Notes: generated by a model from the letters alone, not told the origin. 64,000 nt of DNA from UBA3495 sp964629875 (GCA_964629875.1 CAZVRK010000012.1:1-64000), one strand, 5' to 3'; shown: positions 26,000-35,763, counted from the stretch's first letter. Numbers and translations: made by a program.

Positions 26000-27166
26000 C
26001 TAATCATCTGGGAACAAAAACCCACCTATCCGTTGATAAGCTTGGTCATTTGCTACTCCCATTATCAAGCCGGCGCGAGCATCCCTAAAATATCTTTCAA
26101 AAGGCAATCTACCAGCAAAAGCTGTACCTCCGAACATGGTCATAATTTCCTCAGTCACTTTAACGGCGGTTTCTGAACATACAACTTTGGCCTGTAAATA
26201 TGGCAGTGGCGACATATCCGGATTCCTATCCGCTACAGACGCAACACAATGCAACATAGCTCGAGCAGACTCAATTTGTGCGCTCATCTCAGACATCCTA
26301 CGAAAATTCATTGGAGAATCAATCCTGCGATAGCCACTCGGATGACGTTTCCCTCCCTCAGCACAGGCTAATTCAAAAGCCCCTGAAGCTACTCCGATAT
26401 AGGCGGCTCCATAAGTAAGAATTTGCAGCGGACTGAAATATTTATCCCACAAAACCTTGGTGCTAATATCTGATCCCAATATATTTTCCTCAGGAACACT
26501 ACCATTGAATCTCATTGGAGCACTTCCATTTCCGCGCATCCCGAGGCCATTCCATTCACCAACTACTTCCCAGTCAATTTTATCGCTTTCAACAACGATT
26601 AGATTTGCTGGACCGTCAACATAATATCCGTCTAGATAACAAAACATTGTGTAATGGGTACACTGGCCAGCAGAAGTAACATAGGATTTCCGCACATTAT
26701 CTATCAGCACATTGCCATCAACGCATTTGAAAGTCGATGGCCCCGCGACATTTGGCCTCCAATCGTCACCTGATTGCCCTCCGGATTCACCACCAGGCGC
26801 ACTTGCAAATATCTTTCCCGCCCCTAAAGGTTTAAGAAATGCCTCTACTTGGTAGGGGGTAGGAATTAAATTTATTACCTCTACAGCTTCCAAGTGCATT
26901 TTGTAACACATAGCTGTAGAAGGGCATTTTTTTGCAATTTCTTCTACGACAATACAGGTAGTCAAAAGGTCCAGGCCAAGACCGCCATACTCTGTCGGAG
27001 TTCTCAAACCCCACAACCCTTCTCTACCCAAAGCATTTATAGAGTCTTTCGGATAATTTCCTGAAGCATCCACACCTGCAGCCAAAGGGCCAATCTCTTC
27101 AGTGGCCAATTTAGCTATGCGGTCCCTCCAATCTTCCTGATCTTTGGTCAAAGGGAAATAATTCAT
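26000..27166 (-). CDS. Acyl-CoA dehydrogenase family protein
   Basis: Flavoprotein of 388 residues with the three-domain acyl-CoA dehydrogenase plan: N-terminal helices (YGGLGLDLLTTCIVVEEIAK), a central beta domain with GNGSAPMRFNGSVPEENILG, and C-terminal helices ending FERYFRDARAGLIMGVANDQ. The usual YEGT block carrying the catalytic glutamate of medium-chain enzymes is replaced by MGVAND, so the base lies elsewhere or the reaction differs. AGGAG precedes the ATG. It converges on the aminotransferase gene and lies 44 bases after glcF on the same strand, so it may be the last gene of that operon. Confidence 0.88.
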   Translation of the reverse strand: MNYFPLTKDQEDWRDRIAKLATEEIGPLAAGVDASGNYPKDSINALGREGLWGLRTPTEYGGLGLDLLTTCIVVEEIAKKCPSTAMCYKMHLEAVEVINLIPTPYQVEAFLKPLGAGKIFASAPGGESGGQSGDDWRPNVAGPSTFKCVDGNVLIDNVRKSYVTSAGQCTHYTMFCYLDGYYVDGPANLIVVESDKIDWEVVGEWNGLGMRGNGSAPMRFNGSVPEENILGSDISTKVLWDKYFSPLQILTYGAAYIGVASGAFELACAEGGKRHPSGYRRIDSPMNFRRMSEMSAQIESARAMLHCVASVADRNPDMSPLPYLQAKVVCSETAVKVTEEIMTMFGGTAFAGRLPFERYFRDARAGLIMGVANDQAYQRIGGFLFPDD

Positions 27167-27210
27167 AAAGAGCTCCTAACGTCCATAAAATACAAAGGTC
27201 TCACTATTAG

Positions 27211-28545
27211 TTATAGATCTTTTTCTTCCAGAGCATAGGCCTCATCCAAAATATCAACTACATGAACAACTGTTTGCTCACCCTGAACGTCCAATAGTCC
27301 ATTTTCTATCTGCATCATGCATCCAGGGTTAGCGGTTACAATCTGATCGGTAGCAGTATCCAGTATGTTACGCATTTTAGTTTCCAGGATTCTACTGGAT
27401 AATTCAGGTTGGACCATTGAATAGAACCCCGCAGAACCGCAACACATGGTAGATTGCTTCATCTCGATAAGTTCAACCCCTTTTATACTCTTAAGGAGCC
27501 TTCTAGGAGCATCCACAATTCTCTGGGCATGCGCTAAATGACAGGGGTCTTGATAAGTAATTTTACGGGTTAATTTATGGGTAGGAGGTTCCCACGGCAA
27601 CTCCACAAGGAATTCAGTAATATCCTTCGTAATGCTACTGAACCATATTGCCTTTTCGCTATAATCCGGATCATCTGAAAGTAGATCAGAATATTCTTTC
27701 ATAGAAGACCCACACCCTGCAGAAGAAGTAACGATTACATCAACATCAGATTCTAAGAATACATCAATATTTTTCCTGGCAAGAGCTCTACCCAGATCCA
27801 AATCACCACTGTGCAGATTGAGGGCTCCACAGCATACTTGCCCCACTGGAACGACCACATCGCATCCATTTCTAACTAACACCCTAACTGTTGCATCCAT
27901 AGTGTTGCCCTGCATTAGCGGCATAACGCATCCAGACAGTAGTCCAACGACTTTTTTAGTATCGCCTTGAGCCTTGAACACACCTTTAGACGGGCTGAAA
28001 AAACGACTCCCCATTACAGGCATTTGTTTTTCCATCTTATCAAGATTACCTGGCAAAACCTGTAAAATTCTCGTTGCTCTAACCAATGACTGCACACCTA
28101 ATCTTTGGTACATACGCACCAAATGCGCAATTATTTTTAGTAGCTTAGGCCGAGGCAAAACAGACCTGAGGAACATCGAGCTAATTCGTTTTAAGTCAGC
28201 ACCTTGTTTATTATTAGAAAGAACTTGGAAACGAGTCTGTTCCATGATCTTTCCATATGGAACTCCTGAAGGACAAACAGCTTCACACGCCCGACACTGC
28301 AAGCATTTTTCCCAGTGAGATACGACTCGGTCAGTGATCCCTATCCTACCCTCGTGAACAGCTTTCATATAAGCTATTCGACCTCTCGGAGATTCAGTCT
28401 CCACTCCCAAATGGGTGTACGTCGGACACGCACTCAAACATAAGCCGCAGTGAACACAACGGTACATATCTGATTCAGAAGGGGCATCAGGACCTACAAA
28501 TCCTAATTTTCTGTCCTCATTTGTCATATCATTAACGTCGGTCAT
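27211..28545 (-). CDS. glcF: Glycolate oxidase iron-sulfur subunit
   Basis: Electron-transfer subunit of 444 residues. Two 4Fe-4S ferredoxin clusters are clear: C30-x2-C33-x2-C36-x3-C40 and C81-x2-C84-x2-C87-x3-C91, followed by two CCG domains (VGQVCCGALN and STMCCGSAGF) as in GlcF and heterodisulfide reductase-type proteins. The ATG overlaps the glcE stop (TAATG). Together with GlcD and GlcE it passes electrons from glycolate oxidation to the respiratory chain at the membrane. Gene order glcD-glcE-glcF supports the name; lactate oxidation by a similar complex is the alternative. Confidence 0.9.
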   Translation of the reverse strand: MTDVNDMTNEDRKLGFVGPDAPSESDMYRCVHCGLCLSACPTYTHLGVETESPRGRIAYMKAVHEGRIGITDRVVSHWEKCLQCRACEAVCPSGVPYGKIMEQTRFQVLSNNKQGADLKRISSMFLRSVLPRPKLLKIIAHLVRMYQRLGVQSLVRATRILQVLPGNLDKMEKQMPVMGSRFFSPSKGVFKAQGDTKKVVGLLSGCVMPLMQGNTMDATVRVLVRNGCDVVVPVGQVCCGALNLHSGDLDLGRALARKNIDVFLESDVDVIVTSSAGCGSSMKEYSDLLSDDPDYSEKAIWFSSITKDITEFLVELPWEPPTHKLTRKITYQDPCHLAHAQRIVDAPRRLLKSIKGVELIEMKQSTMCCGSAGFYSMVQPELSSRILETKMRNILDTATDQIVTANPGCMMQIENGLLDVQGEQTVVHVVDILDEAYALEEKDL

Positions 28546-29867
28546 TATAAGTGTCCCATAAATCGACAGGGGTTCAAAATGCCGTTGGGATCAAATTGCT
28601 TTTTAACACGCTCCATCACACTCAATTCTGGATGAGTTCCCCCCCACACATCAACTTGTTCTTTTATAGAGCTACTGCATCTCTCTATCGTAACTGTCCC
28701 ATTTCTCTCACTGACAAATTGTCTCAATGCAGACACGTTCTCAATAAAAACATTATCAGGAGTACCACCTGTTGTAGAGGACAATATTCGTATGGTCCCA
28801 AAGCCAGGGTCCCCTATAAATTCCAATTGTGATTCAAGTAATAAAGTTTCACATTGCCGCCAGACATCTAAAAAGTTATCCGGCATTATATTCACTTTGA
28901 TCTCACATGCGGGAATAGTATCATCCGAATGTCCCATATTGTTTATATGCTCGATCATCTCATTAGCTTGGTCATCAGCCAATTGTTCCGTCACAATTAT
29001 CCCATTCTCTTTAAGCAAGTTAGCACATTCTCGTACCCTGCGTAATACAGCGGGAACTCTTCCGCAGAAAAACAGCAATAGCGAATAATTTGCGACACCA
29101 CCATTATTGTTTAGGATATGTATACCCTGTGGCGAGTAAACCTTGGACATCAGTAGACTTGAAATTCCACACGCTATATCCAGTGAATCTAATCCAGCGA
29201 TGATCACACCAGATGAAGGATGATGAGGAGCCAGTTTGAAGGTCGCTTCTGAAATAACACCAAGCGTTCCTAGTGACCCGCAATACAACTTATTCAGGTC
29301 ATATCCCGTAACATTCTTTACCACTTTGCCACCTGATTTAGAAACGTCCCCTGTCGCAGACACCACTCGTGATCCTATCAACCAATCCTTAGGCAGCCCA
29401 TAGGTATAACGTAGTGGACCACTTCTGCCGGTAGCCAGAATTCCACCTATGGTTGCTTTATCAGCCGCAGGGGATTCTATTGGCACCAATTTATCAGACG
29501 AACTTACAACCGTTTTCAAATCGGACAAGGTTATCCCGGATTCCACAGTAACAGTCAAATCAGCAGGTTGAAAATCCAAAACGCGATTGTATTTACTTAA
29601 ATCGAGTACTATATCCACTTGTGAGGGTATATTACCAAGGAACTGATGCGTTCCTCCTCCCCAAGGCACAACCGAAAGATTATTTTGGGAAGCAACCAGC
29701 AACACGGCACTAATATCCCGTTCCTCATCAATCGACACTACCAAGTCCGGGATAACCCCTTGAACTTGATACTCTTGATTATCGTGAGGGTCCAGAATTT
29801 TATTAGCTCCAACAGCTTTTTCCACCAGTGACGCGGTATTAGAGGTCACATAATCTCCGAAGTACAA
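28545..29867 (-). CDS. glcE: Glycolate oxidase FAD-binding subunit GlcE
   Basis: FAD-linked oxidase domain protein of 440 residues, the shorter partner of GlcD. It has VSIDEERDISAVLLVA and VVPWGGGTHQFLG in the PCMH-type FAD-binding half and ATGRSGPLRYTYGLPKDWLIG, typical of GlcE, then SGGKVVKNVTGYDLNKLYCG. The TTG at 29867 directly follows the glcD stop TAG with no Shine-Dalgarno, so translation is probably coupled. It ends in the overlap with glcF. Confidence 0.88.
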   Translation of the reverse strand: MYFGDYVTSNTASLVEKAVGANKILDPHDNQEYQVQGVIPDLVVSIDEERDISAVLLVASQNNLSVVPWGGGTHQFLGNIPSQVDIVLDLSKYNRVLDFQPADLTVTVESGITLSDLKTVVSSSDKLVPIESPAADKATIGGILATGRSGPLRYTYGLPKDWLIGSRVVSATGDVSKSGGKVVKNVTGYDLNKLYCGSLGTLGVISEATFKLAPHHPSSGVIIAGLDSLDIACGISSLLMSKVYSPQGIHILNNNGGVANYSLLLFFCGRVPAVLRRVRECANLLKENGIIVTEQLADDQANEMIEHINNMGHSDDTIPACEIKVNIMPDNFLDVWRQCETLLLESQLEFIGDPGFGTIRILSSTTGGTPDNVFIENVSALRQFVSERNGTVTIERCSSSIKEQVDVWGGTHPELSVMERVKKQFDPNGILNPCRFMGHL

Positions 29868-31325
29868 CTATATATATAATCCAGGGCTTGCTCGATGAGC
29901 CTCTATGGCGTGAGACTCCCCATCAGGAAATATCTTTCCTGGATTCAGCAGGTTACGGGGTGCAAAGGCGTCTCGGGCTTTTTTCATTTGTGAAAGATCT
30001 ATTTCATTGAAAACCAAGGGCATATATTCTTTCTTCTCCAATCCTATCCCGTGCTCCCCACTTAAGGTTCCTCCCACTTCAACACAATATTCCATCATTT
30101 CCGACGCAGCCTTCATAGCTCTGTCTAACACCCCAGGCTCTCGCTCGTCGAACAGCATACACGGATGCAGATTACCATCTCCAGCATGAAAAACATTAGC
30201 AATCGTTATACCGTATCTCTCTCCTATTTCACTGACCTTTTTAAGTACTTGGGTCAATTTGGTGCGAGGAACAACACCATCCACGAGATAATAATTAGGA
30301 GCGATGGTACCAAAAGCACCGAATGCAGTTTTTCTACCAACCCAGAGCCTTTCTCTATCTTCAGGTGCTTCAGCAATTAAAACATTTGTCGCGCCGGTGT
30401 CCCATAGAGAAGATTCCACTCTCTCGGTAACTTCTTCAACTTCCTCAGTAAGCCCCTCCAGTTCTACAAGCAAGACCGCTCCCGCATCATCGGGGAAACC
30501 TGCATCAGTAACGCTTTGAACGGCCTTTATGCTTAAAGCGTCTATCATCTCTAGAGCTGCCGGAACTATTCCATGCCCGATGACCGCGGATACCGCAGTA
30601 CAAGCAGATTCAATATCTGGAAATATTCCCAGAAACGTCTTAACCATTTCCGGTAGTGGCAATAATCTAACCGTGATTTTAGTGGCTATGCCGAATGTAC
30701 CTTCAGAACCTACAAATACCCCGCGCAAATCATATCCAGGGACATCTCTGGACAACCCTCCTAGCTTTACAATCGACCCATCCTCAAGTACAGATTCGAT
30801 TTCTAAAACGTGATTAGTTGTAGTTCCATATGCCAGGCAATGAGGACCGCCCGCGTTCTCTGCAATATTGCCGCCAATACTACAGGCTCTTTGGCTAGAC
30901 GGGTCAGGAGCATACCTTAATCCGAACTCTCTTACATGATTATCCAAATCGAGATTGATTACTCCAGGCTCTACAGTCGCGGTTCTATTCTCTACATTTA
31001 CTTCGAGTATTCGAGTCATTTTGGTGAAAGCTATTTGTATCCCACCGTCGGGTGCTATAGCACCTCCGCTAAGGCCTGTTCCAGATCCTCGTCCAACCAC
31101 CGGAATGCCTCTCCCATGAGTTACCTTCAAGATACGGCTTACTTCATCGGCAGAACTCGGGAACACGACTGCTAGCGGAATATTGCTATCTACCGAACCG
31201 TCGTATTCATACACCAGCAAGTCATCCGGATGAGAAATTACATTCTCTATCCCGACTATTTCCTGCAACTCATCGATAAACGTCTTCACAGTCATCTTAG
31301 TTTTATCTTCAACCCATTCATTCAT
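29868..31325 (-). CDS. glcD: Glycolate oxidase catalytic subunit GlcD
   Basis: FAD-dependent (S)-2-hydroxy-acid oxidase of 485 residues. VVGRGSGTGLSGGAIAPDG (77-95) binds the FAD pyrophosphate; YAPDPSSQRACSIGGNIAENAGG and NVFHAGDGNLHP follow, and SGEHGIGLEKKEYMP near the end carries the substrate-site histidine. Oxidises glycolate to glyoxylate. First gene of the glcDEF set and divergent from leuB across 146 bases. Related D-lactate dehydrogenases share the motifs, but the EF partners favour glycolate. Confidence 0.91.
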   Translation of the reverse strand: MNEWVEDKTKMTVKTFIDELQEIVGIENVISHPDDLLVYEYDGSVDSNIPLAVVFPSSADEVSRILKVTHGRGIPVVGRGSGTGLSGGAIAPDGGIQIAFTKMTRILEVNVENRTATVEPGVINLDLDNHVREFGLRYAPDPSSQRACSIGGNIAENAGGPHCLAYGTTTNHVLEIESVLEDGSIVKLGGLSRDVPGYDLRGVFVGSEGTFGIATKITVRLLPLPEMVKTFLGIFPDIESACTAVSAVIGHGIVPAALEMIDALSIKAVQSVTDAGFPDDAGAVLLVELEGLTEEVEEVTERVESSLWDTGATNVLIAEAPEDRERLWVGRKTAFGAFGTIAPNYYLVDGVVPRTKLTQVLKKVSEIGERYGITIANVFHAGDGNLHPCMLFDEREPGVLDRAMKAASEMMEYCVEVGGTLSGEHGIGLEKKEYMPLVFNEIDLSQMKKARDAFAPRNLLNPGKIFPDGESHAIEAHRASPGLYI

Positions 31326-31415
31326 TTGCTCTGATACATAATATATTATCTAGGAATTGCCTGACTACCGACCTGTCCATCAGATACGACATAAGTCACT
31401 ATACACGGCAATAGT

Positions 31416-31444
31416 TTGATAGCCAAAATATTTACCTGTATACT
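31416..31444 (+). promoter_or_regulatory. Promoter for leuB
   Basis: TTGATA (31416-31421, 5 of 6), a 17-base spacer and TATACT (31439-31444, 5 of 6) lie 27 bases before the GTG start. No leader peptide or T-box fits in the short leader. Confidence 0.65.
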
Positions 31445-31471
31445 TACCGCGATTTTCTCAGGAGGATTGTC

Positions 31472-32563
31472 GTGGAATTTAACATAGCTGTACTAGGCGG
31501 AGATGGAATAGGCCCAGAAGTGACAAATGAAAGCGTTAAAGTGCTTAACGCTATATCAAAAGCCTTCGGACACACGTTTAATTTGAAATATGGCGACGTT
31601 GGTGGAATATCTATAGATAAACATGGCACTCCCCTTTTGGATGAGGTTCGTGAATTAGCAGGATCATCTGATGCAGTGCTGTTTGGCGCAGTGGGTGGAC
31701 CAAAATGGGACGACCCTACTGCAGCCATGAGACCTGAAGATGGACTTTTGCAGCTAAGAGCTGAGATGGGCGTGTTTGCCAACATCCGTCCGGTAAAAGT
31801 ATATCCAAATCTAATTGAGTCCAGCGTGTTGAAGCCGGAGGTTCTAGAAGGTGTAGACATGGTAGTCGTCAGAGAGCTCACCGGTGGCCTCTATTATGGA
31901 GAACCTAAGGGACGTACCCAGACAGACAACGGTTGGACAAGTGTCGACACAATGTTCTACACAGAAGCCGAAATTGAACGTGTGTTACGAGTAGGATTTG
32001 AACTGGCGCAAGGCCGACGTGGCAAACTCGCATCCATAGACAAAGCGAATGTTCTGGAGTGCTCTCGACTCTGGAGACATATAGCCACCAACTTAGCATC
32101 GGAATACCCAAACGTGGAGCTAGAACATGTTCTAGTAGATGCCTGCGCTATGCAACTAGTACAAGACCCCCGTAGATTTGATGTCATCGTAGCTGAAAAT
32201 ACATTTGGAGATATACTAACCGATGAAGCAGCAATTTTAGCTGCATCTATGGGCCTATTACCATCGGCTAGTTTATCCGATGTCCCGATAGCTGGCCGTA
32301 AAATTTCTGGGTTTTACGAACCAATTCACGGTACCGCACCTGATATTGCTGGCAAAGGTATAGCAAATCCTATAGGCTCAATATTGAGCACAGCGTTAAT
32401 GCTACGATATTCTTTGGGAATGACAGAAGAAGCCACGAGTGTAGAGATAGCGGTTGAATCTGTACTGAACAATGGATCAAGGACTCCAGATATAGTATCT
32501 GCGGGTGGCGAAAAAACCAGTACCACAGATATGGGAGATAAAATAGCACAAGCAATTGGTTAA
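31472..32563 (+). CDS. leuB: 3-isopropylmalate dehydrogenase
   Basis: NAD-dependent beta-decarboxylating dehydrogenase of leucine synthesis, 363 residues. It shows AVLGGDGIGPEVTNES at the N-terminus, LLQLRAEMGVFANIRPVK with the substrate-specific arginines typical of LeuB (not isocitrate dehydrogenase), VRELTGGLYYGEPKGR, and the NAD loop EPIHGTAPDIAGKGIANPIG. The start is GTG after AGGAGG. No other leu genes are in the window, so the pathway is dispersed. Confidence 0.95.
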   Translation: MEFNIAVLGGDGIGPEVTNESVKVLNAISKAFGHTFNLKYGDVGGISIDKHGTPLLDEVRELAGSSDAVLFGAVGGPKWDDPTAAMRPEDGLLQLRAEMGVFANIRPVKVYPNLIESSVLKPEVLEGVDMVVVRELTGGLYYGEPKGRTQTDNGWTSVDTMFYTEAEIERVLRVGFELAQGRRGKLASIDKANVLECSRLWRHIATNLASEYPNVELEHVLVDACAMQLVQDPRRFDVIVAENTFGDILTDEAAILAASMGLLPSASLSDVPIAGRKISGFYEPIHGTAPDIAGKGIANPIGSILSTALMLRYSLGMTEEATSVEIAVESVLNNGSRTPDIVSAGGEKTSTTDMGDKIAQAIG

Positions 32564-32620
32564 TAAATTTACAGTAACACAGCCGCTTTAACTTTAAATA
32601 TAGGGAGAAACTACCCCAGC

Positions 32621-33691
32621 ATGGAAATGAACCTGGGTCTATCAATAGGAATATTCGTTGCCAGCGCCGTTGCAGTCATATATTTCGGAGGCTTGTTAGC
32701 GAAATACGGTGATGCATTAGCTACTCTGACCGGATGGGGACGATTGTTCGTAGGTAGCCTACTGGTTGCTCTGGCAACATCACTACCAGAGTTATCAACA
32801 AACATATCTGCTGTAAGACTAGTCCCTCCTAACCCAGAACTGGCGTTAGGAGATGTGTTTGGATCAAATATGGCGAACATGTTTATTCTGGCCGTAGTAG
32901 CTCTAATATTCGGAGGAAAACGATTTCTGCAAAAGGTCGCGCCTGAGCAAGGTTATCTAATAGTTTTAGCTGCAATAATGACAGGGTTAGCGGTTTTGTT
33001 TGCAACCGTGAAGATAGACATATCTGTGTGGCAAATAGGTATATCTTCTATTATTTTGCTGATTGTATATGTCATTGGTATGAAGATTGTTTACGCGAAA
33101 CGCCCTGAGGATGCGGATGGCGAAGAACTAGAAGACCCTGGAATTACATTAACAAAAGCCTGGGTTATGTTCGGTATAGTGTCAGTAGGTGTAATAATAG
33201 CAAGCTTTTTCCTTGCATTCAGCGTTGACCGTATTGCAGAAATAACCGGTATTGCATCAAGCACACTTGGTATCCTTTCAGTAGCAGTCGTGACTTCTAT
33301 GCCAGAAGCCGCCGCTAGTATAGCTGCAGCTAGAATGGGTGCCGCTGACCTAGGAATAGGCAACCTGTATGGCAGTTGTGTATTTAATGTCACGATACTT
33401 TGTTATGCAGATCCTTTCTATAGACAAGGCATTCTGGTAAACCAATCAGATCCAAATCATATAATCGCAGGTGTAGTAGCACTCATATTAATCCTTATGG
33501 GGCTGCTAGTGATATTAGGGAGAGATAAGCTACATAGACTTCTTACATGGTCTGCATTAGCCCTCATGGCAGCGATATATATAGCAGGGGCCGTTGCAGT
33601 TGCAAGACTCGGTGCACCGCATACGAGTACTGCAGGCATAGATACAGGGATCGAGAAAAGCGTACAAGAGTCCTCTGTTCAAGAATCCTAG
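32621..33691 (+). CDS. Sodium/calcium exchanger family (CaCA) membrane protein
   Basis: Cation antiporter of 356 residues with about 10 hydrophobic helices in two inverted halves. Alpha-1 is GSLLVALATSLPELSTN (45-61) with DVFGSNMANMF after it; alpha-2 is VAVVTSMPEAAASIAAARMG followed by GNLYGSCVFNVTI. The conserved Pro-Glu pairs that bind the cation are present in both. The charged loop EDADGEELEDP separates the halves. Probably exchanges calcium for sodium or protons. A second ATG two codons in is also possible. Confidence 0.88.
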   Translation: MEMNLGLSIGIFVASAVAVIYFGGLLAKYGDALATLTGWGRLFVGSLLVALATSLPELSTNISAVRLVPPNPELALGDVFGSNMANMFILAVVALIFGGKRFLQKVAPEQGYLIVLAAIMTGLAVLFATVKIDISVWQIGISSIILLIVYVIGMKIVYAKRPEDADGEELEDPGITLTKAWVMFGIVSVGVIIASFFLAFSVDRIAEITGIASSTLGILSVAVVTSMPEAAASIAAARMGAADLGIGNLYGSCVFNVTILCYADPFYRQGILVNQSDPNHIIAGVVALILILMGLLVILGRDKLHRLLTWSALALMAAIYIAGAVAVARLGAPHTSTAGIDTGIEKSVQESSVQES

Positions 33692-33732
33692 AGGAGGGTT
33701 GCGAATTTAAACCAGATGCGCAAAGGTACCGA

Positions 33733-34209
33733 TTAGACCTCTGCCCCTGGATATCTTGCTATTTCCACAAAGGCATTCTCAGCATCAGACCAAGTGAATA
33801 GAGCGGATTCCACTACTCTGGAATCATCGATTCCAACAACCAGTTGTTGCACAGGGTATGCAGGTCCATCACCCCAAGGACTGGTGGCAACCTCTCTATC
33901 TGTATCGGACAAATACGCTTGTCCATTGGGATGAGAATGATAAATAATTAGGGCAGGATGTTCAGTATCCAAGCTCTGATTTAGCTCCATAACATCAGAC
34001 GAACTAAATACATATGCGGTCTCAACACCACGTTCGGGTTGGGTTGGATGGTTGCCAGAAGACTGGTCATTATCACATCTTCTAATATAGTCTACATAAG
34101 ATCCCGATCTGTCACCAGTGAGCCAGCCGCAACATTCTGCAGGATAACTGTTGCGCGCCTCAATATATACGGATTTCAGCAATTCATCTGAAATGGTTAT
34201 AGGTTTCAT
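33733..34209 (-). CDS. JAMM/MPN-domain metalloprotease-like protein
   Basis: Zinc metalloprotease fold of 158 residues with a complete JAMM site: Glu25 in YPAECCGWL and His91-x-His93-x7-Ser101-x2-Asp104 in the IIYHSHPNGQAYLSDTD stretch. Bacterial relatives (Mov34/MPN/PAD-1 family) remove ubiquitin-like tails, process sulfur-carrier proteins such as ThiS/MoaD fusions, or act on CysO-cysteine. No sulfur-carrier gene is beside it. The next gene upstream on the same strand encodes a dual-specificity phosphatase, 67 bases away. Confidence 0.9.
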   Translation of the reverse strand: MKPITISDELLKSVYIEARNSYPAECCGWLTGDRSGSYVDYIRRCDNDQSSGNHPTQPERGVETAYVFSSSDVMELNQSLDTEHPALIIYHSHPNGQAYLSDTDREVATSPWGDGPAYPVQQLVVGIDDSRVVESALFTWSDAENAFVEIARYPGAEV

Positions 34210-34276
34210 CTTTAGTACATTTACTCCAAATGCTTTACAAATATCTAGAAAAGGACCAGAAAATCATATCCTCAAA

Positions 34277-34741
34277 CTAAGACGGATTTTTCCTGTATTC
34301 AAAAAAATCTCGAACCGCCTGTTCCTGCTCAACGGTTTGTATAGAACCTGGTCTTAACTGCCTAATATAATCAATCGCATTTTGAGAAGAATAGCCGACG
34401 CTAACGAAGTAACACGCTAAGACAGTGCCAGTTCTGCCTATACCCGCAGCGCAAGTTACAACTATCGGCCTCTCCCAAGTTTCGATCTCCGCCTCTATGA
34501 ATTTAACCATACGATCAATCTGATCCATAGTCGGAGCAGAGAAATCCCGAACGGGCTCATATAACTCAAACATCTGCCAGGGCTCCGTGGATATAGTGTT
34601 CTCCTCCATACGTATTACAGAGGCTATATCTTGGAGTTTGAGGAATGTAATATCACGCGGACTAGTAGGCCCTTGAGCGCCAGCTAACGTACCTTCAATT
34701 ATCCAACTAAAATTCATGTAAACTAGACTTCTATCATCCAT
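34277..34741 (-). CDS. DUSP23-like dual-specificity protein phosphatase
   Basis: Small cysteine phosphatase of 154 residues. VVTCAAGIGRTGTVLACYF carries the P-loop nucleophile Cys97 and Arg103 (C-x5-R); the usual histidine before the cysteine is threonine. The lead-in NFSWIIEGTLAGAQGPTSP resembles eukaryotic DUSP23/cyclin-dependent phosphatases. The ATG at 34741 is preferred over a TTG 13 codons upstream because a promoter-like pair (34761-34788) overlaps that extension. Cytoplasmic phosphatase on phosphoproteins, RNA 5' ends or phosphoinositide-like substrates; the target is unknown. Confidence 0.87.
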   Translation of the reverse strand: MDDRSLVYMNFSWIIEGTLAGAQGPTSPRDITFLKLQDIASVIRMEENTISTEPWQMFELYEPVRDFSAPTMDQIDRMVKFIEAEIETWERPIVVTCAAGIGRTGTVLACYFVSVGYSSQNAIDYIRQLRPGSIQTVEQEQAVRDFFEYRKNPS

Positions 34742-34760
34742 AAATTCTAACCTAACGGCA

Positions 34761-34788
34761 AATATGTAGATTGCAATCAATGCGTCAA
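34761..34788 (-). promoter_or_regulatory. Putative promoter for DUSP23-like gene
   Basis: On the minus strand TTGACG (34783-34788), a 16-base spacer and CATATT (34761-34766) lie 20 bases before the ATG at 34741. Confidence 0.4.
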
Positions 34789-34983
34789 CCAGAAAGCGAG
34801 GCCATTATACTTTATTTATTCATACAATGTAGAAGAGTTTAATAAACTCGGGCGATATTATGTAGAATTGCTGTAATACGGAAACAGCAACCACATTCCA
34901 TTCCGCTTATAGGCTGATAAATTAAGATTATAAACAGAATATCTGAAATAATTAATTGTAGGAAACATTAAAAGGAGTTTTAG

Positions 34984-35763
34984 TTGGATTACAGCAATAT
35001 CATTTATATTAAAAACGATCACATTGCAACTATCACATTAAACCGTCCTGATGCTATGAACGCACTAAGCCCAGATCTGCTATCTGAACTAAAGCATGCC
35101 ATTTCTATCGTGTCAGTGGATCAGGATCTTAAGGCGTTGGTTATTCGAGGAAACGGTAGGAGTTTCTGTGCAGGAGCGGACCTATTGTTCTTTGACTCTG
35201 CTTTTGAAAATTTATCTCTACTTAACCCCTACATACAATTACTCAACCAATGTTTCTTGGATCTTGAGAATCTGCCAATCCCGACGGTAGCCGTAGTGCA
35301 AGGATTCGCTCTTGCAGGCGGGCTGGAACTAGCTATGGCATGTGATATGACGATCGTCTCCGATGAAGCTAAACTCGGCGACCAACATGCAAATTTCGGG
35401 TTAATGCCTGGTGGTGGATCCACACAAAGACTACCCAGAAGAGTGGGAATGCAGAGAGCTATGGAATTACTTACGACGGGACGATGGCTGACAGGGCCAG
35501 AAGCAGTCGATTGGGGTTTGGCGCTAAGGTCTACGGCGGAAGCTGATCTAGATACAGAATTGGAATCATTACTATCTTCCCTTAGAGATAAAAGTCGGGA
35601 GAGTCTATCTTGGATTAAATCCATCACTCGACAAGGCAGAGATTTATCGGTAAGTTCTGGCATCCAACTAGAAAGCTCGGCTTTTGTCCAATACCTCGCA
35701 ACTTCTAATCATCCAAAGGAAGGTATTCAGGCCTTTAAAGAGAAAAGAAAGCCGGAGTTCTAG
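34984..35763 (+). CDS. Enoyl-CoA hydratase/isomerase family protein
   Basis: Crotonase-fold enzyme of 259 residues. Oxyanion-hole segments SFCAGADLLFF (60-70) and GFALAGGLELAMACD (107-121) are intact and keep the first catalytic glutamate, Glu115. The second, normally in FGxPE, is replaced: LGDQHANFGLMPGGG puts His135 there, so the enzyme is probably not a standard hydratase and may isomerise or hydrolyse CoA esters. The TTG start follows AAGGAG by seven bases. 242 bases upstream hold no gene. Confidence 0.88.
   Translation: MDYSNIIYIKNDHIATITLNRPDAMNALSPDLLSELKHAISIVSVDQDLKALVIRGNGRSFCAGADLLFFDSAFENLSLLNPYIQLLNQCFLDLENLPIPTVAVVQGFALAGGLELAMACDMTIVSDEAKLGDQHANFGLMPGGGSTQRLPRRVGMQRAMELLTTGRWLTGPEAVDWGLALRSTAEADLDTELESLLSSLRDKSRESLSWIKSITRQGRDLSVSSGIQLESSAFVQYLATSNHPKEGIQAFKEKRKPEF

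Noticed and set aside
34781..34983. tRNA or small RNA in the 200-base region before the crotonase gene
   Set aside because: There are only short stems (such as TTGCTGT/ACAGCAA at 34868-34889) and no cloverleaf or T-loop sequence.
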